In this document: positions 25,887 to 37,207 of the stretch, one piece after another
How the letters are laid out: each line of letters opens with the position of its first letter
Numbering within the stretch: the first letter of the stretch is position 1
From: Microvirga splendida
GTDB taxonomy: Bacteria; Pseudomonadota; Alphaproteobacteria; Rhizobiales; Beijerinckiaceae
Reading direction: 5' to 3'
DNA: 54,445 nucleotides
Assembly (NCBI RefSeq): GCF_016427565.1
Contig: NZ_JAELXT010000029.1
Coordinates: forward strand, 1-54,445
Translations under genes and position numbers: made by a program
Notes under the pieces: generated by a model
Databases searched by the model: none
The model's input: the letters and a program-made list of their open reading frames with translations, nothing else
What the model was told of the DNA's origin: nothing

Positions 25887-26507
25887 ATGACCAACGAACG
25901 CGACAAGCGGCTGATTACCGAGAACGGCGTCGCCGCCCGAGTGGCGGCCATCGTCGAGCCCGTGATCGAAGATCTGGGCTTCAATCTCGTGCGGGTGCGG
26001 GTCACCCCCACGAACGGGTGCACCGTGCAGATCATGGCCGAGAGGCCGGACGGCACCATGTCGGTGAGCGATTGCGAGACCGTGAGCCGGGCGATTTCGC
26101 CGGTGCTCGACCTCGAGGATCCCATCGACACGGCCTACTACCTCGAGATCTCCTCGCCGGGGATCGACCGGCCGCTCGTGCGCGAGAGCGATTTCAAGCG
26201 CTGGACCGGCTACGACGCGAAGATCGAGATGGCCGTGCCTCTGGAAGGCCGCAAGCGTTTCCGGGGATTTCTCCGGGGCGTTGAGAACGGAAAGCTCGTT
26301 GTCGAGTTGCCGGACGTGAAGGAGGGCCTCGACCCCATCGCGCGCCTGCCTCTGACGGATCTGGGCGAGGCGCACCTCGTTCTGACTGACGACCTCATCC
26401 GTGAATCGCTGCGCCGGGGAACGGCGCCGACCACGGACGACCTTGATGAAGACACGGATGTGGTGGATGCGCCCGATGAGCCGCAGGACCCGTCCAACGA
26501 CGCATGA
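25887..26507 (+). CDS. rimP: Ribosome maturation factor RimP
   Basis: RimP assists 30S subunit assembly. The 206-aa protein shows [21 protein letters not shown] at the N-terminus, the [19 protein letters not shown] region, and the family hallmark [14 protein letters not shown] near residue 88. It ends in an acidic tail ([18 protein letters not shown]) common in alphaproteobacteria. The ATG at 25887 follows GGAGAG. It begins the rimP-nusA-ylxR-infB-rbfA-truB order conserved in bacteria. Its final codons and stop codon lie inside a small palindromic repeat (26501-26547), so the repeat has shaped the C-terminus. Confidence 0.93.
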   Translation: MTNERDKRLITENGVAARVAAIVEPVIEDLGFNLVRVRVTPTNGCTVQIMAERPDGTMSVSDCETVSRAISPVLDLEDPIDTAYYLEISSPGIDRPLVRESDFKRWTGYDAKIEMAVPLEGRKRFRGFLRGVENGKLVVELPDVKEGLDPIARLPLTDLGEAHLVLTDDLIRESLRRGTAPTTDDLDEDTDVVDAPDEPQDPSNDA

Positions 26508-26547
26508 TCCGGTGAAGTGGATGCCGGTTCACCGGTAAGATCATGCG
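26501..26547. repeat. Short palindromic repeat overlapping the rimP stop
   Basis: CGCATGATC-CGGTGAA...TTCACCGG-GATCATGCG, a nested inverted repeat resembling the GCATGATC...GATCATGC palindromes widespread in Rhizobiales. It also shares the AAGTGGA/CCGGTT core with family B. The TGA of rimP is provided by its left arm. Confidence 0.7.
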
Positions 26548-26622
26548 CGAACCAAAGGAATAGGAGCGGGAGGCCGTACGGCATCCTGCTCTGAGACGAA
26601 ACCGAATTAAGGAGCGACCTCG

Positions 26623-28242
<1,620 letters not shown>

Positions 28243-28254
28243 CGGCAATGGTTA

Positions 28255-28365
28255 GCGCATCGTGCGGAAAAGTGGTCCCGGTTTTCCGCGCCCAACGATG
28301 CGCAGGGAAAGGAAATGAGCATCGGATTGGACCCAAAAGTGGTGTCCACTTTTGGGTCCGATGCT
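28255..28365. repeat. Two-hairpin intergenic repeat, family B, copy 2
   Basis: GCGCATCGTGCGGAAAAGTG...TTTTCCGCG...CGATGCGC, then GAGCATCGGATTGGACCCAA with the hairpin CCCAAAAGTGG-TGT-CCACTTTTGGG ending GTCCGATGCTC. It occupies the whole nusA to ylxR spacer inside a conserved operon. Confidence 0.85.
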
Positions 28366-28384
28366 CGGAGCGAGGTCAGCATTC

Positions 28385-29056
28385 GTGCCGCGGCATGAAC
28401 CGGAGCGCACCTGCATCGTCACCCGCGAGGCCCAGGGCCCCGCGGGACTGATCCGCTTTGTCCTCGGGCCCGACCACCAGGTCGTGCCCGATCTCAGGCA
28501 CAAGCTGCCGGGCCGCGGCGTCTGGGTCACGGCCCGCGCCAGCATGGTGGAAGAGGCGGCCAAACGTCGCCTCTTTTCCCGCGCCTTCAAGACCGAGGCC
28601 AAGGTTCCGGAGACCCTGGCCCAGGATATCGAGCGCCTTCTCCGGGACGATCTCCGTCAGGGCCTGGCGCTGGCCAACAAGGCGGGATCGGTGATCACCG
28701 GCTTCCACAAAGTCGAGTCGGCCATCACGGATAAGCCCATCGTTGCCCTTATTCATGCCGCAGAGGCGGCCGAAGATGGGCGAAGAAAATTGGCGAACCC
28801 GTTGCGAAAACGCCTCGGCGAGGCAATATCTAGCTTTCCGGTCATCCAAGAATTGTCGAATGACGAATTGGATTTGGCATTAGGCCGGTCACATGTGATA
28901 CATGCTGCCCTCGTCGCGGGCGCTGGGAGCGACGGCTTTCTGAACCGCTGGCATCGTTACCGCCTCTTTCGCGGCATCGGCGCCGATCAAACTGGCCTCG
29001 AAAACGAGACCGGCGAACCCAAGACTATGAAACCCGCAGGAACTGAGGCGGAATGA
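28385..29056 (+). CDS. YlxR-type RNA-binding protein fused to an L7Ae-like domain
   Basis: A 223-aa product. The N-terminal ~75 residues are the YlxR (DUF448) domain with RTCIVTRE and [10 protein letters not shown]. Residues ~85-180 resemble the ribosomal L7Ae-like/YlxQ fold ([20 protein letters not shown]). In Firmicutes these are two genes, ylxR and ylxQ, in the nusA-infB operon; the alphaproteobacterial form is a fusion. The GTG at 28385 lies 9 bases after GGAGCGAGG. Earlier in-frame starts fall inside the family B repeat. The stretch 28790-28910 is markedly AT-richer than its surroundings. The stop overlaps the infB start (ATGA). Function is probably RNA or ribosome related. Confidence 0.85.
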   Translation: MPRHEPERTCIVTREAQGPAGLIRFVLGPDHQVVPDLRHKLPGRGVWVTARASMVEEAAKRRLFSRAFKTEAKVPETLAQDIERLLRDDLRQGLALANKAGSVITGFHKVESAITDKPIVALIHAAEAAEDGRRKLANPLRKRLGEAISSFPVIQELSNDELDLALGRSHVIHAALVAGAGSDGFLNRWHRYRLFRGIGADQTGLENETGEPKTMKPAGTEAE

Positions 29057-31950
29057 CCGATACGAAAAACCAGGGCGACAAGACTCTTCATGTGTCGTCC
29101 AAGACGCTTTCTCTGAAGCGCCCCGTCGAACAGGGCGTGGTGCGCCAAAGCTTCTCCCATGGCCGGTCCAAGTCGGTGGTGGTCGAGACGGTGAAGCGTC
29201 GCCCTGCTGTCGGCCCCGGTAGTGGGGCCAAGGACGAAAAGCCCGCGCCGCAACAGGCAGCGGCCCCTGCGGCTGCGCCCAAGCCAGCCGCTCCGACGCC
29301 GAAGCCGGCGGCCCCCGCCCAGGGCGGACGTCCGCAGCGTTCCGCTCCCAATACGCCCCGCTCCGGCGGCATGGTGCTGCAGACGCTCTCCGAGCAGGAG
29401 CGCGATGCCCGCATGAACGCGCTCGTCGATGCGCGCCGCCGTGACGAGGAAGACCGCAAGAGACAGGCCGAAGAGGCAGACCGCCGCGCCGAGCGCGAAG
29501 CTGCCGAGGCCAAGGATCGCGAAGCCGCCGAGGCCCGCAAGCGCGAGGAAGACGAGCGCCGCCGTCAGGACGAGGAGCGCAAGCGCCGCGCCGAGGACGA
29601 GGCTCGCCGCCGCCTGGGCGAGGAGGCTCCCCGTCAGGCTGCAGGCTCCGCTCCGGCAGCCCGCACCGGCGCCCCGCGCCCGGAGGGTGGCCGCTTCGAC
29701 GGTCCTCGCCCGGATCGCCCCCGTTCGGATGGCCCGCGTCCCGCCGGCGCCCGTTCCGACGGCCCGCGCACCGGCGCTCCCCGTTCGGACGGTCCGCGTT
29801 CCGGCGGCTTCAGCCGCCCCGGCGTCGGCACCACCGGCGGCCGTCCGCCGAGCCTGAACCACATGGCGCGCCCGGCTGCGCCGGTCGTGCCCGATCCGGA
29901 AACGGCAAAGCCCCATGCCCGCACGGCTCCCCCGGCTGCCGCCCGCGCTGCCGTGGTGGATGACGAGGAGGGCGCACGCACCATCCGCCGTCCGGGCGTC
30001 GCGGCCAAGCCCGCGGCCCTGCCGAAGACCCCCAAGGCGGCTCCCGGCGAGGAGAAGCGCCGCGGCCGTCTGACCCTGGCCAACGCGACCTCGGGCGAGG
30101 AAGAGCGCACCCGCTCGCTCGCCGCCTTCCGGCGCCGCAACCAGCGTCTCATGGGCCACCGTCAGGTGGAGCAGAAGGAAAAGATCGCCCGCGAGGTGAC
30201 GATTCCGGAGACGATCACCATCCAGGAGCTCGCCAACCGCATGTCGGAGCGCGCCGTGGACGTGATCAAGTTCCTGATGAAGCAGGGCGAGATGCACAAG
30301 ATCACCGACGTGATCGATGCCGATACCGCGCAGCTCGTCGCGGAAGAGCTCGGCCACACGGTGAAGCGCGTTGCCGAATCGGACGTCGAGGAAGGCCTGT
30401 TCGACACGCCGGACGTGGACGAGAACCTCGAGTCCCGCCCGCCGGTCGTGACCATCATGGGCCACGTCGACCACGGCAAGACCTCGCTGCTCGACGCGAT
30501 CCGCAAGACCAACGTGGTGTCCGGCGAAGCCGGTGGCATCACGCAGCATATCGGCGCCTATCAGGTGACCTCGCCGCTCGGCGGCAAGATCACCTTCATC
30601 GATACGCCCGGCCACGCGGCCTTCACGGCCATGCGCGCCCGCGGCGCCAAGGTGACGGACATCGTGGTGCTGGTGGTGGCGGCCGATGACGGCGTCATGC
30701 CGCAGACCATCGAGGCGATCAACCACGCGCAGGCGGCCGGCGTGCCCCTGATCGTGGCGATCAACAAGGTGGACAAGCCCGACGCCAACCCGCAGCGGGT
30801 GCGCACCGAGCTGCTGCAGCACTCCATCGTGGTCGAATCCATGGGCGGCGAAACCCTCGAGTTCGAGGTGTCGGCCAAGACCGGCGACGGGCTTGAGAGC
30901 CTGCTCGAGGGCCTTCAGCTCCAGGCCGAAATCCTCGACCTCAAGGCCAATGCCGAGCGCTCGGCGGAAGGCACCGTCATCGAGGCCAAGCTCGACCGCG
31001 GCCGCGGTCCCGTGGCCACCGTTCTCGTGCAGCGCGGAACGCTCCGCACCGGCGACATCGTCGTGGCCGGCGCCGAGTGGGGCCGCGTGCGTGCCCTGAT
31101 CAACGATCTCGGCGCCAACGTGAAGGAGGCAGGTCCCTCCGTCCCGGTGGAGGTTCTGGGCTTCAACGGCACGCCCGAGGCCGGCGACCGCGTCGCGGTG
31201 GTCGAGTCCGAGGCCCGCGCCCGCGAGGTCACCGAGTACCGCACCCGCCAGAAGCGCGAGCGCCAGGCGGCCCGCATGGGCTCCGCCGGACGCACGCTGG
31301 CCGACATGATGCGCGACCTCAAGGCCGGAGCCGGCCGCAAGGAGTTCCCGCTCGTGGTCCGCTCCGACGTGCAGGGCTCGGCGGAAGCCATCGTCGGCGC
31401 CCTGGAAAAGGTCGGCAACGAGGAAGTGGCCGCCCGCATCGTCCAGGCCGGCGTCGGCGGCATCTCGGAATCCGATGTCACCCTGGCGGAAGCCTCGGGC
31501 GCCATCATCCTCGCCTTCAACGTGCGTGCCCACAAGGAAGCGCGCGAGGCGGCCGAGCGCGCCGGCATCGAGATCCGCTACTACAACATCATCTACGACC
31601 TCGTGGATGACGTGAAGGCGGCGATGTCCGGCCTGCTGGCTCCGACGCTCCGCGAGGAGCGGCTCGGCGAGGCGCAGATCCTCGAGGTGTTCAACGTGTC
31701 GAAGGTCGGCAAGATCGCCGGCTGCCGCGTCCTCGACGGCGTGGTCCAGCGCGGCGCCCATGTCCGCCTGATCCGCGACAACGTGGTCATCCACGAAGGC
31801 AGGCTCTCGCAGCTCAAGCGCTTCAAGGACGATGCCCGCGAGGTCACGTCCGGCCAGGAATGCGGTATGTCCTTCGAGAACTACCAGGACATGCGCGTCG
31901 GCGACCTCATCGAGTGCTACCGCGTGGAAGAGGTGAAGCGGTCGCTCTAA
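29053..31950 (+). CDS. infB: Translation initiation factor IF-2
   Basis: The GTPase that brings initiator tRNA to the 30S subunit. In 965 aa: N-terminal IF2-associated segment ([20 protein letters not shown], ~16-35); a long disordered region with Ala/Pro-rich, Glu/Arg-rich helical (~115-195) and Arg/Pro/Gly repeats (~212-256); IF2_N domain ([20 protein letters not shown]); G domain with [14 protein letters not shown] (~470), DTPGHAAF and NKVDK; then domains II, III and IV ending in the fMet-tRNA-binding C2. Length is usual for rhizobial IF-2. It is translationally coupled to the upstream gene. Confidence 0.97.
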   Translation: MTDTKNQGDKTLHVSSKTLSLKRPVEQGVVRQSFSHGRSKSVVVETVKRRPAVGPGSGAKDEKPAPQQAAAPAAAPKPAAPTPKPAAPAQGGRPQRSAPNTPRSGGMVLQTLSEQERDARMNALVDARRRDEEDRKRQAEEADRRAEREAAEAKDREAAEARKREEDERRRQDEERKRRAEDEARRRLGEEAPRQAAGSAPAARTGAPRPEGGRFDGPRPDRPRSDGPRPAGARSDGPRTGAPRSDGPRSGGFSRPGVGTTGGRPPSLNHMARPAAPVVPDPETAKPHARTAPPAAARAAVVDDEEGARTIRRPGVAAKPAALPKTPKAAPGEEKRRGRLTLANATSGEEERTRSLAAFRRRNQRLMGHRQVEQKEKIAREVTIPETITIQELANRMSERAVDVIKFLMKQGEMHKITDVIDADTAQLVAEELGHTVKRVAESDVEEGLFDTPDVDENLESRPPVVTIMGHVDHGKTSLLDAIRKTNVVSGEAGGITQHIGAYQVTSPLGGKITFIDTPGHAAFTAMRARGAKVTDIVVLVVAADDGVMPQTIEAINHAQAAGVPLIVAINKVDKPDANPQRVRTELLQHSIVVESMGGETLEFEVSAKTGDGLESLLEGLQLQAEILDLKANAERSAEGTVIEAKLDRGRGPVATVLVQRGTLRTGDIVVAGAEWGRVRALINDLGANVKEAGPSVPVEVLGFNGTPEAGDRVAVVESEARAREVTEYRTRQKRERQAARMGSAGRTLADMMRDLKAGAGRKEFPLVVRSDVQGSAEAIVGALEKVGNEEVAARIVQAGVGGISESDVTLAEASGAIILAFNVRAHKEAREAAERAGIEIRYYNIIYDLVDDVKAAMSGLLAPTLREERLGEAQILEVFNVSKVGKIAGCRVLDGVVQRGAHVRLIRDNVVIHEGRLSQLKRFKDDAREVTSGQECGMSFENYQDMRVGDLIECYRVEEVKRSL

Positions 31951-32051
31951 GCCGCTTCTGATCTTCTCACCATCTGGAACATCTCTCATGGTCGGGTCAT
32001 TCCCGGCCATGATCCCTTTTGAACCGTCCGGTCCAACCCCGGAGATGAAAA

Positions 32052-32486
32052 ATGGCCAAACGTTTCGAACAAACCACCGGACCCTCCCAGCGCCAGCAGC
32101 GCGTGGCCGAACTCGTGCGCCATGCGCTCGCCGAGGTCCTCTCCCGCGGCGACCTGCAGGACGACGTGCTGACGAAAAACGTCATCACGATTCCCGAAGT
32201 GCGCATGTCGCCGGATCTCAAGCTCGCCACCGCCTACATCATGCCCCTCGGCGGCAAGGATGAGGAAGCGGTGCTCAAGGCCTTGGAGAAGAACAAGAAG
32301 CACCTGCGCCAGGAGGTCGCCCGCCGGGTGAACCTGAAATTCGCCCCCGACCTGCGCTTCCGCCGCGACGAGAGCTTCGACGAGGCCGCACGGATCGATG
32401 CGCTCCTGCGCACCGAGCGGGTGGCCCGCGACACGGGCAGATCCAGCCTCGACATTTCCGACGACGACAGCGAGCAGGATTCATGA
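32052..32486 (+). CDS. rbfA: Ribosome-binding factor A
   Basis: RbfA is a cold-shock-associated 30S maturation factor. The 144-aa KH-like protein has [18 protein letters not shown] near residue 17, [18 protein letters not shown] near 52, and the [20 protein letters not shown] signature near 96. It ends in an acidic serine tail. The ATG at 32052 follows CCGGAGATGAAAA. Its stop overlaps the truB start by 4 bases. The order infB-rbfA-truB is standard. Confidence 0.95.
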   Translation: MAKRFEQTTGPSQRQQRVAELVRHALAEVLSRGDLQDDVLTKNVITIPEVRMSPDLKLATAYIMPLGGKDEEAVLKALEKNKKHLRQEVARRVNLKFAPDLRFRRDESFDEAARIDALLRTERVARDTGRSSLDISDDDSEQDS

Positions 32487-33403
32487 GCGACGAACGCCCG
32501 CAGCGGAGGCCCCACGGGGACCGACCGAAGAAGCGCGACGTCAATGGATGGATCATCCTCGACAAGGGCGTCGGCATGACCTCGACCCATGCGGTCGCGG
32601 TGGTCAAGCGCGGCCTCTCGGCCAAGAAGGCCGGGCACGCCGGCACCCTCGACCCGCTCGCCTCCGGCATCCTGCCGATCGCTCTCGGCGAGGCGACCAA
32701 GACCGTGCCCTTCGTCATGGACGGGCGTAAATCCTACGTGTTCACCGTCGCCTGGGGCGCTGAGACCACCACGGACGACACAGAGGGCGAGGTGGTCGAG
32801 CGCACGGACAGGCTGCCGGAGCCGGGCGAGATCGAGGCGTTCCTGCCCCGTTTCACCGGCCAGGTGCAGCAGGTGCCGCCGCGCTTTTCCGCCATCAAGA
32901 TCGCGGGCGAGCGCGCCTACGACCTCGCCCGCGACGGCGAGGTGGTGGAGCTTCAGCCGCGCACGGTCGAGATCGACCGACTTGCCCTCATCCACCATGA
33001 CGGCAACCGCTCGGTGATCGAGGCCGATTGCGGCAAGGGAACCTACGTGAGGGCCATCGCCCGTGACCTCGGCCGGGCGCTCGGCTGCCTCGGCCATATC
33101 GCGGCGCTCAGGCGCACCCGCGTCGGTCCGTTCACGGAGCATGACGCCGTGACGGTCGACGATGTCGCCACCGCTCCCGAGGCCCTGCGGCCGGTGGAGA
33201 CGGCGCTCAGCGAAATTCCGTCGATTGCCGTCAGCCGCGACATGGCCGGCCGCCTCATGCGCGGCCAGTCCATCATCCTGCGCGGCCGCGAGGCGCCGCT
33301 GTCCGGCAAGGTCTATGCCACCTGCAACGGCGTGCTCATCGCCGTCGGCGACGTGGAGCGCGGCGAACTCGTGCCGCACCGGGTGTTCAACCTGGGGGGT
33401 TGA
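32483..33403 (+). CDS. truB: tRNA pseudouridine-55 synthase TruB
   Basis: Converts U55 in the T-loop of tRNAs to pseudouridine. The 306-aa protein begins with a basic [20 protein letters not shown] and contains the catalytic aspartate in [20 protein letters not shown] (about residues 51-70). The [15 protein letters not shown] motif lies near residue 183. The ATG at 32483 overlaps the rbfA stop, indicating coupled translation. A small family A hairpin follows the stop and probably marks the transcript end. Confidence 0.96.
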   Translation: MSDERPQRRPHGDRPKKRDVNGWIILDKGVGMTSTHAVAVVKRGLSAKKAGHAGTLDPLASGILPIALGEATKTVPFVMDGRKSYVFTVAWGAETTTDDTEGEVVERTDRLPEPGEIEAFLPRFTGQVQQVPPRFSAIKIAGERAYDLARDGEVVELQPRTVEIDRLALIHHDGNRSVIEADCGKGTYVRAIARDLGRALGCLGHIAALRRTRVGPFTEHDAVTVDDVATAPEALRPVETALSEIPSIAVSRDMAGRLMRGQSIILRGREAPLSGKVYATCNGVLIAVGDVERGELVPHRVFNLGG

Positions 33404-33417
33404 TCCATCCTCACCAC

Positions 33418-33457
33418 TGTCATTCCGGGGCGGCCATAGGCCGAGCCCGGAATGACA
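33418..33457. repeat. Short family A hairpin (copy 3) after truB
   Basis: TGTCATTCCGGGGCGGCC...GCCGAGCCCGGAATGACA: only the outer arms of family A, forming a compact hairpin. A second small hairpin (TGGCCGGG-ACGA-GCCCGGCCA) follows at about 33482-33501. Confidence 0.75.
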
Positions 33458-33528
33458 GTGAGAAGCGTTTCAGAGACGGCAATGGCCGGGACGAGCCCGG
33501 CCATGACGTTCATGAATTGCGCTGGACC

Positions 33529-34071
33529 TTACCGGTCGGCCTTCTGGCCCTGCGCCGAGCGCATTAGGAATTTCTGGGTGATCGGCTCGATCATGTCGTA
33601 AACCGCCTGGGCGGTCTTTTCCTCTTCGCGCAGGCTCTCCTGGAGCGCCGGGATGAACTTCTGGTTCCCGGACGCCTCGGCCATGACGATCAGGGACTTG
33701 TAGGTCGCGATCTCGAAGTTCTCGAAGGCGTGGTTGGCGAAGGTGTTCTTCAGAACCTCGTCGGCCATCGGCATATGGCCGGCCGCCGCCAGGTTGGCCA
33801 TGAACTGGGTGGCCATGTCCTTCAGGATCGAGCGGTCGGCGCCGAAACTGTGCAGGGCCTCGTCGAGGCGGCGGATCTGGCCTTCCGTCTCCTTGATGTG
33901 CCTGCGCAGGAGGTCCGACATTTCCGGATAGTTCTCGAAGCGCTCGACCTGCCGCTCCATGAGCTGAATGGCTTGCTTCTCAAGGGCGTGGGCGTTTTCC
34001 AGGCCCGTGATGAAGATGTTCCGGATGTCCTCCGAGGACGTAAGGTCGGCCATGCCTGTGGTGGCGCTCAT
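33529..34071 (-). CDS. Ferritin-like DUF892 (YciE/YciF-type) protein
   Basis: A 180-aa all-helical ferritin-like protein of the DUF892/YciE group, thought to bind a di-iron centre and often induced by stress. Helices carry IFITGLENAHALEKQAIQLM (~20-39), LLRRHIKETEGQIRRLDEAL (~54-73), HAFENFEIATYKSLIVMAEA and LREEEKTAQAVYDMIEPI, with Glu/His at the expected metal-ligand positions (E25, H58-x2-E61, E-x-A-x-Y, E150-E151). The start ATG at 34071 has AGAGGAAGC upstream. It is monocistronic and inserted on the opposite strand between truB and rpsO. Function beyond iron/redox stress is unknown. Confidence 0.85.
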   Translation of the reverse strand: MSATTGMADLTSSEDIRNIFITGLENAHALEKQAIQLMERQVERFENYPEMSDLLRRHIKETEGQIRRLDEALHSFGADRSILKDMATQFMANLAAAGHMPMADEVLKNTFANHAFENFEIATYKSLIVMAEASGNQKFIPALQESLREEEKTAQAVYDMIEPITQKFLMRSAQGQKADR

Positions 34072-34367
34072 GATGTCAGCTTCCTCTCTTGGGGTCTCTG
34101 GTTCACCAACCGTAACCTGGAAAACTAGTTCCGCCGGGAGCGGCCCAATCGGCGCATCTTATTGCTCCGCTTGAGAAAAACGATTTCACTGGCACTCGGG
34201 CGCATTTCGTGTATGGTGCGCCATCTTTTTGAAGGCGTATGCCCCGAAAGACGCGTCCGAGTTCGGACCGCGCTGGACGACATCCCGGCCCGGCCCTTCC
34301 GGATGCCCCGGACCCGAAGCCCTGAGGGCCAAGGTCTCCTTACAAAACCAACCTGAAAGGACTGACG

Positions 34368-34637
34368 ATGTCGATTACGGCTGAGCGCAAGAACACGCTC
34401 GTGAAGGAATTCGCCCAGAAGGCTGGCGATACCGGCTCCCCCGAGGTGCAGGTCGCCATTCTGACCGAGCGGATCAACAACCTGACCGGTCACTTCAAGA
34501 CCCACAACAAGGATAACCACTCCCGTCGTGGCCTCCTGAAGATGGTGTCGGCACGCCGTTCGCTTCTCGACTACCTGAAGAAGAAGGACGAGAGCCGCTA
34601 CCGCACGCTGATCGAGAAGCTCGGCATCCGCCGCTAA
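34368..34637 (+). CDS. rpsO: 30S ribosomal protein S15
   Basis: S15 binds the 16S rRNA central domain early in 30S assembly. It is 89 aa, the canonical length, with [20 protein letters not shown] and [20 protein letters not shown] motifs. The ATG at 34368 follows GAAAGGACTGACG. The 296-base region upstream, shared with the divergent DUF892 gene, should hold the rpsO promoter; a TATGGT at 34212 could be a -10, but no convincing -35 is seen. Downstream are a GC-rich hairpin and the structured pnp leader, the universal rpsO-pnp arrangement. Confidence 0.97.
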   Translation: MSITAERKNTLVKEFAQKAGDTGSPEVQVAILTERINNLTGHFKTHNKDNHSRRGLLKMVSARRSLLDYLKKKDESRYRTLIEKLGIRR

Positions 34638-34652
34638 GCTTTTCACCGACTT

Positions 34653-34677
34653 CCGTCCGGAGCCCGGCTCCGGACGG
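34653..34677 (+). other. GC-rich hairpin after rpsO
   Basis: CCGTCCGGAGC-CCG-GCTCCGGACGG, a perfect 11-bp stem with a 3-base loop, 15 bases after the rpsO stop. There is no T-run, so partial termination or a processing/stability element in the rpsO-pnp transcript is more likely than a full terminator. Confidence 0.65.
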
Positions 34678-34740
34678 CCTCTACACCGGTCAAGACCAGA
34701 CGGTCCCGGTGTACTCTCAAGGAGGCGGCAGACGCGATGA

Positions 34741-34814
34741 CCATGGCAGGATCGCAAGAGACTTGTGCAGGCGGATCGAACCCGCCGCGGAGTCTCTTGC
34801 CGTCTTGCTCATGG
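34741..34814 (+). promoter_or_regulatory. Long stem-loop in the pnp 5' leader
   Basis: The arms CCATGGCAGG-ATC-GCAAGAGACT (34741-34763) and AGTCTCTTGC-CG-TCTTGCTCATGG (34791-34814) pair over about 20 base pairs with one small internal loop and a bulge. The 27-base apical part contains a second small hairpin (GGCGG/CCGCC). It ends 40 bases before the pnp start. In E. coli the pnp leader forms an RNase III-cleaved duplex used for autoregulation by PNPase; the same role here is an inference. Confidence 0.7.
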
Positions 34815-34854
34815 CATCGAGCCCCCGCCCCGACTGTCATGAAAGACTGAACGC

Positions 34855-37029
34855 ATGTTCGATACTCAACGCGAAGAACTGATCTGGGCCGGCCGCAAGC
34901 TCGTGCTCGAAACGGGCAAGATGGCCCGCCAGGCCGACGGCGCCGTCGTCGCCACCTACGGTGAGACCACCGTCCTCGCCACCGTCGTCTCGGCCAAGGA
35001 GCCGAAGGCCGGTGTCGACTTCTTCCCGCTCACGGTGAACTACCAGGAGCGCACCTATGCCGCCGGCCGCATCCCGGGCGGCTACTTCAAGCGCGAAGGC
35101 CGTCCGACCGAGAAGGAGACCCTGGTCTCCCGCCTCATCGACCGCCCGATCCGCCCCCTCTTCGTCGAAGGCTACAAGAACGACACTCAGGTGGTCGTGA
35201 CCGTGCTCTCGCACGATCTCGAGAACGATCCTGACATCGTCGGCATGGTGGCGGCTTCCGCCGCTCTCACCCTCTCGGGCGTTCCCTTCATGGGTCCTGT
35301 GGGCGCCGCCCGCGTCGGCTACATCGGCGGCCAGTACAAGCTGAACCCGCCGCTGCAGGAGATGGACCAGACCTCCCTCGACCTCGTGGTCGCCGGCACC
35401 GCCGACGCCGTGCTCATGGTCGAGTCCGAGGCGAAGGAACTGGCCGAGGACGTGATGCTCGGTGCCGTGATGTTCGGCCACAAGCACTTCCAGCCGGTGA
35501 TCGAGGCCATCATCCGCCTCGCCGAGAAGGCCGCCAAGGAGCCGCGCGACTACCAGCCGGCCGATATGTCCGAGGTCGAGCAGGCCGTTCTGGCGATCGC
35601 CGAAAAGGACCTGCGCGAGGCCTACAAGATCACCAAGAAGCAGGACCGCTACGCTGCCGTCGACGCCGTGAAGGCGAAGGTGATGGCCGAGCTTCTCCCC
35701 GCCGACGGCGAACCCAAGTTCGAGCCCGAGAAGGTCAAGGCGGCCTTCAAGGAAGTGCAGGCCAAGGTTGTGCGCTGGAACATTCTCGACACCGGCTCCC
35801 GCATCGACGGCCGCGACCTCAAGACCGTTCGCCAGATCGTCTCCGAGGTCGGCGTTCTGCCCCGCACCCACGGCTCGGCCGTGTTCACCCGCGGCGAAAC
35901 GCAGGCTCTCGTGGTGGCGACGCTCGGCACCGGCGAGGACGAGCAGTTCATCGACCAGCTCGAGGGCACCCGCAAGGAAACCTTCCTGCTGCACTACAAC
36001 TTCCCGCCCTATTCCGTCGGCGAGACGGGCCGCATGGGCTCGCCCGGCCGCCGCGAAATCGGCCACGGCAAGCTCGCCTGGCGCGCCATCCACCCGATGC
36101 TGCCGGCCGCTCACGACTTCCCCTACACGATCCGCGTCGTCAGCGAGATCACCGAGTCGAACGGCTCCTCGTCGATGGCTTCCGTCTGCGGCGCTTCGCT
36201 GGCGCTGATGGATGCGGGCGTGCCCCTGCGCCGTCCGGTGGCGGGCATCGCCATGGGCCTCATCCTCGAGGGTGAGCGCTATGCGGTCCTGTCCGACATT
36301 CTCGGCGACGAGGATCACCTCGGCGATATGGACTTCAAGGTGGCCGGTACCGAGCAGGGCATCACCTCGCTCCAGATGGACATCAAGATCGCCGGCATCA
36401 CGGAAGAGATCATGCGCGTCGCGCTGGACCAGGCTCAGGCCGGCCGCACGCACATCCTCGCCGAGATGAACAAGGCGCTCACCGCACCGCGCGCCGAGCT
36501 CGGCGAGCATGCTCCGCGCATCGAGACCATGCAGATCCCGGTCGACAAGATCCGCGAAGTCATCGGTTCGGGCGGCAAGGTCATCCGCGAGATCGTGGAG
36601 AAGACCGGCGCCAAGATCGACATCAACGACGACGGCCTCATCAAGATCGCGTCGGCCGACGGCAAGTCGATCAAGGCGGCCTACAACTGGATCCGCTCCA
36701 TCGTGGCCGAGCCCGAGATCAACACGATCTACGAGGGCACGGTGGTGAAGGTGATGGAATTCGGCGCCTTCGTGAACTTCTTCGGTTCCCGCGACGGCCT
36801 CGTCCACATCTCGGAGCTTGCCAAGAACCGCGTCGGCAAGGTCACGGACGTGGTCAAAGAAGGCGACAAGGTGAAGGTGAAGTTCCTCGGCATGGACGAG
36901 CGCGGCAAGGTCCGTCTGTCCATGAAGGTGGTCAACCAGGAGACTGGCGAAGACATCACCGAGCAGCTCAAGGCCGAACGCGACGCCGAGCGCGCCCAGC
37001 GCGACCAGCAGAAGGCTGCCGGCGAGTAA
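34855..37029 (+). CDS. pnp: Polyribonucleotide nucleotidyltransferase (PNPase)
   Basis: A phosphorolytic 3'-5' exoribonuclease of the RNA degradosome. It is 724 aa: a first RNase PH domain (~12-145), an alpha-helical linker, a second catalytic RNase PH domain (~310-540; [53 protein letters not shown] with catalytic Asp residues), a KH domain ([20 protein letters not shown] near 565), and an S1 domain ([20 protein letters not shown] near 625). No SD is obvious in GAAAGACTGAACGC before the ATG, in keeping with a leader-controlled start. A strong terminator follows. Confidence 0.97.
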   Translation: MFDTQREELIWAGRKLVLETGKMARQADGAVVATYGETTVLATVVSAKEPKAGVDFFPLTVNYQERTYAAGRIPGGYFKREGRPTEKETLVSRLIDRPIRPLFVEGYKNDTQVVVTVLSHDLENDPDIVGMVAASAALTLSGVPFMGPVGAARVGYIGGQYKLNPPLQEMDQTSLDLVVAGTADAVLMVESEAKELAEDVMLGAVMFGHKHFQPVIEAIIRLAEKAAKEPRDYQPADMSEVEQAVLAIAEKDLREAYKITKKQDRYAAVDAVKAKVMAELLPADGEPKFEPEKVKAAFKEVQAKVVRWNILDTGSRIDGRDLKTVRQIVSEVGVLPRTHGSAVFTRGETQALVVATLGTGEDEQFIDQLEGTRKETFLLHYNFPPYSVGETGRMGSPGRREIGHGKLAWRAIHPMLPAAHDFPYTIRVVSEITESNGSSSMASVCGASLALMDAGVPLRRPVAGIAMGLILEGERYAVLSDILGDEDHLGDMDFKVAGTEQGITSLQMDIKIAGITEEIMRVALDQAQAGRTHILAEMNKALTAPRAELGEHAPRIETMQIPVDKIREVIGSGGKVIREIVEKTGAKIDINDDGLIKIASADGKSIKAAYNWIRSIVAEPEINTIYEGTVVKVMEFGAFVNFFGSRDGLVHISELAKNRVGKVTDVVKEGDKVKVKFLGMDERGKVRLSMKVVNQETGEDITEQLKAERDAERAQRDQQKAAGE

Positions 37030-37053
37030 TTCGCTTCACAGAACTGGAAACGG

Positions 37054-37083
37054 AAAGGGCGGCTAAAGCCGCCCTTTCTTTTT
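37054..37083 (+). terminator. Rho-independent terminator after pnp
   Basis: AAAGGGCGGC-TAAA-GCCGCCCTTT followed by CTTTTT: a perfect 10-bp stem with a 4-base loop, 25 bases after the pnp stop. Its T-tract touches the stop codon of the minus-strand small gene ending at 37082. Confidence 0.92.
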
Positions 37084-37207
37084 ACTTATTTGGCTTCGTC
37101 GGCCGACGTTCTGTGACAGTTGTCTTCGGGTTGGATTTGACAGTCTTTGAACTGACAAAGCGCCCTGAGACCGCGCTACGATGAACAGTCACCGTCTTCT
37201 TACTCAT
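37082..37207 (-). CDS. 41-aa basic small protein, coupled to upstream HTH gene
   Basis: The reading begins MSKKTVTVHRSAVSGRFVSS and continues through a Pro-Thr-rich, Arg/Lys-rich tail; it has 41 residues and no predicted membrane segment. From memory it matches a widespread family of 40-60-residue proteins with the pattern TVxRSAxxGxFVxxxxxxxxPxTTVxE, frequently mislabelled 'multidrug transporter'; I cannot confirm this without a search. It has its own ribosome-binding site (GGGAGG, 7 bases upstream), and its ATG overlaps the last 8 bases of the HTH gene. That points to a real, translationally coupled gene rather than a chance frame. Function unknown. Confidence 0.6.
   Translation of the reverse strand: MSKKTVTVHRSAVSGRFVSSKTVKSNPKTTVTERRPTKPNK

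Noticed and set aside
28987..32010. Very long open frame (about 1000 codons) antisense to infB
   Set aside because: Arises from high third-position G+C opposite a real gene; composition is His/Asp/Leu/Gly-rich with no domain, and infB is certain.
34189..34204. TGGCAC resembling a sigma-54 promoter upstream of rpsO
   Set aside because: The required TTGC at the -12 position is absent (CGCAT instead), and S15 genes are not sigma-54 dependent.
34764..34790. Sequence like a tRNA T-arm (GGCGGGTTCGATCCGCC on the minus strand)
   Set aside because: The TTCGA is offset from the proper loop position and there is no acceptor, D or anticodon arm; it is the apex of the pnp leader hairpin.
34837..36807. 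Long antisense open frame opposite pnp
   Set aside because: Same high-GC shadow effect; no ribosome-binding site or recognisable motif.
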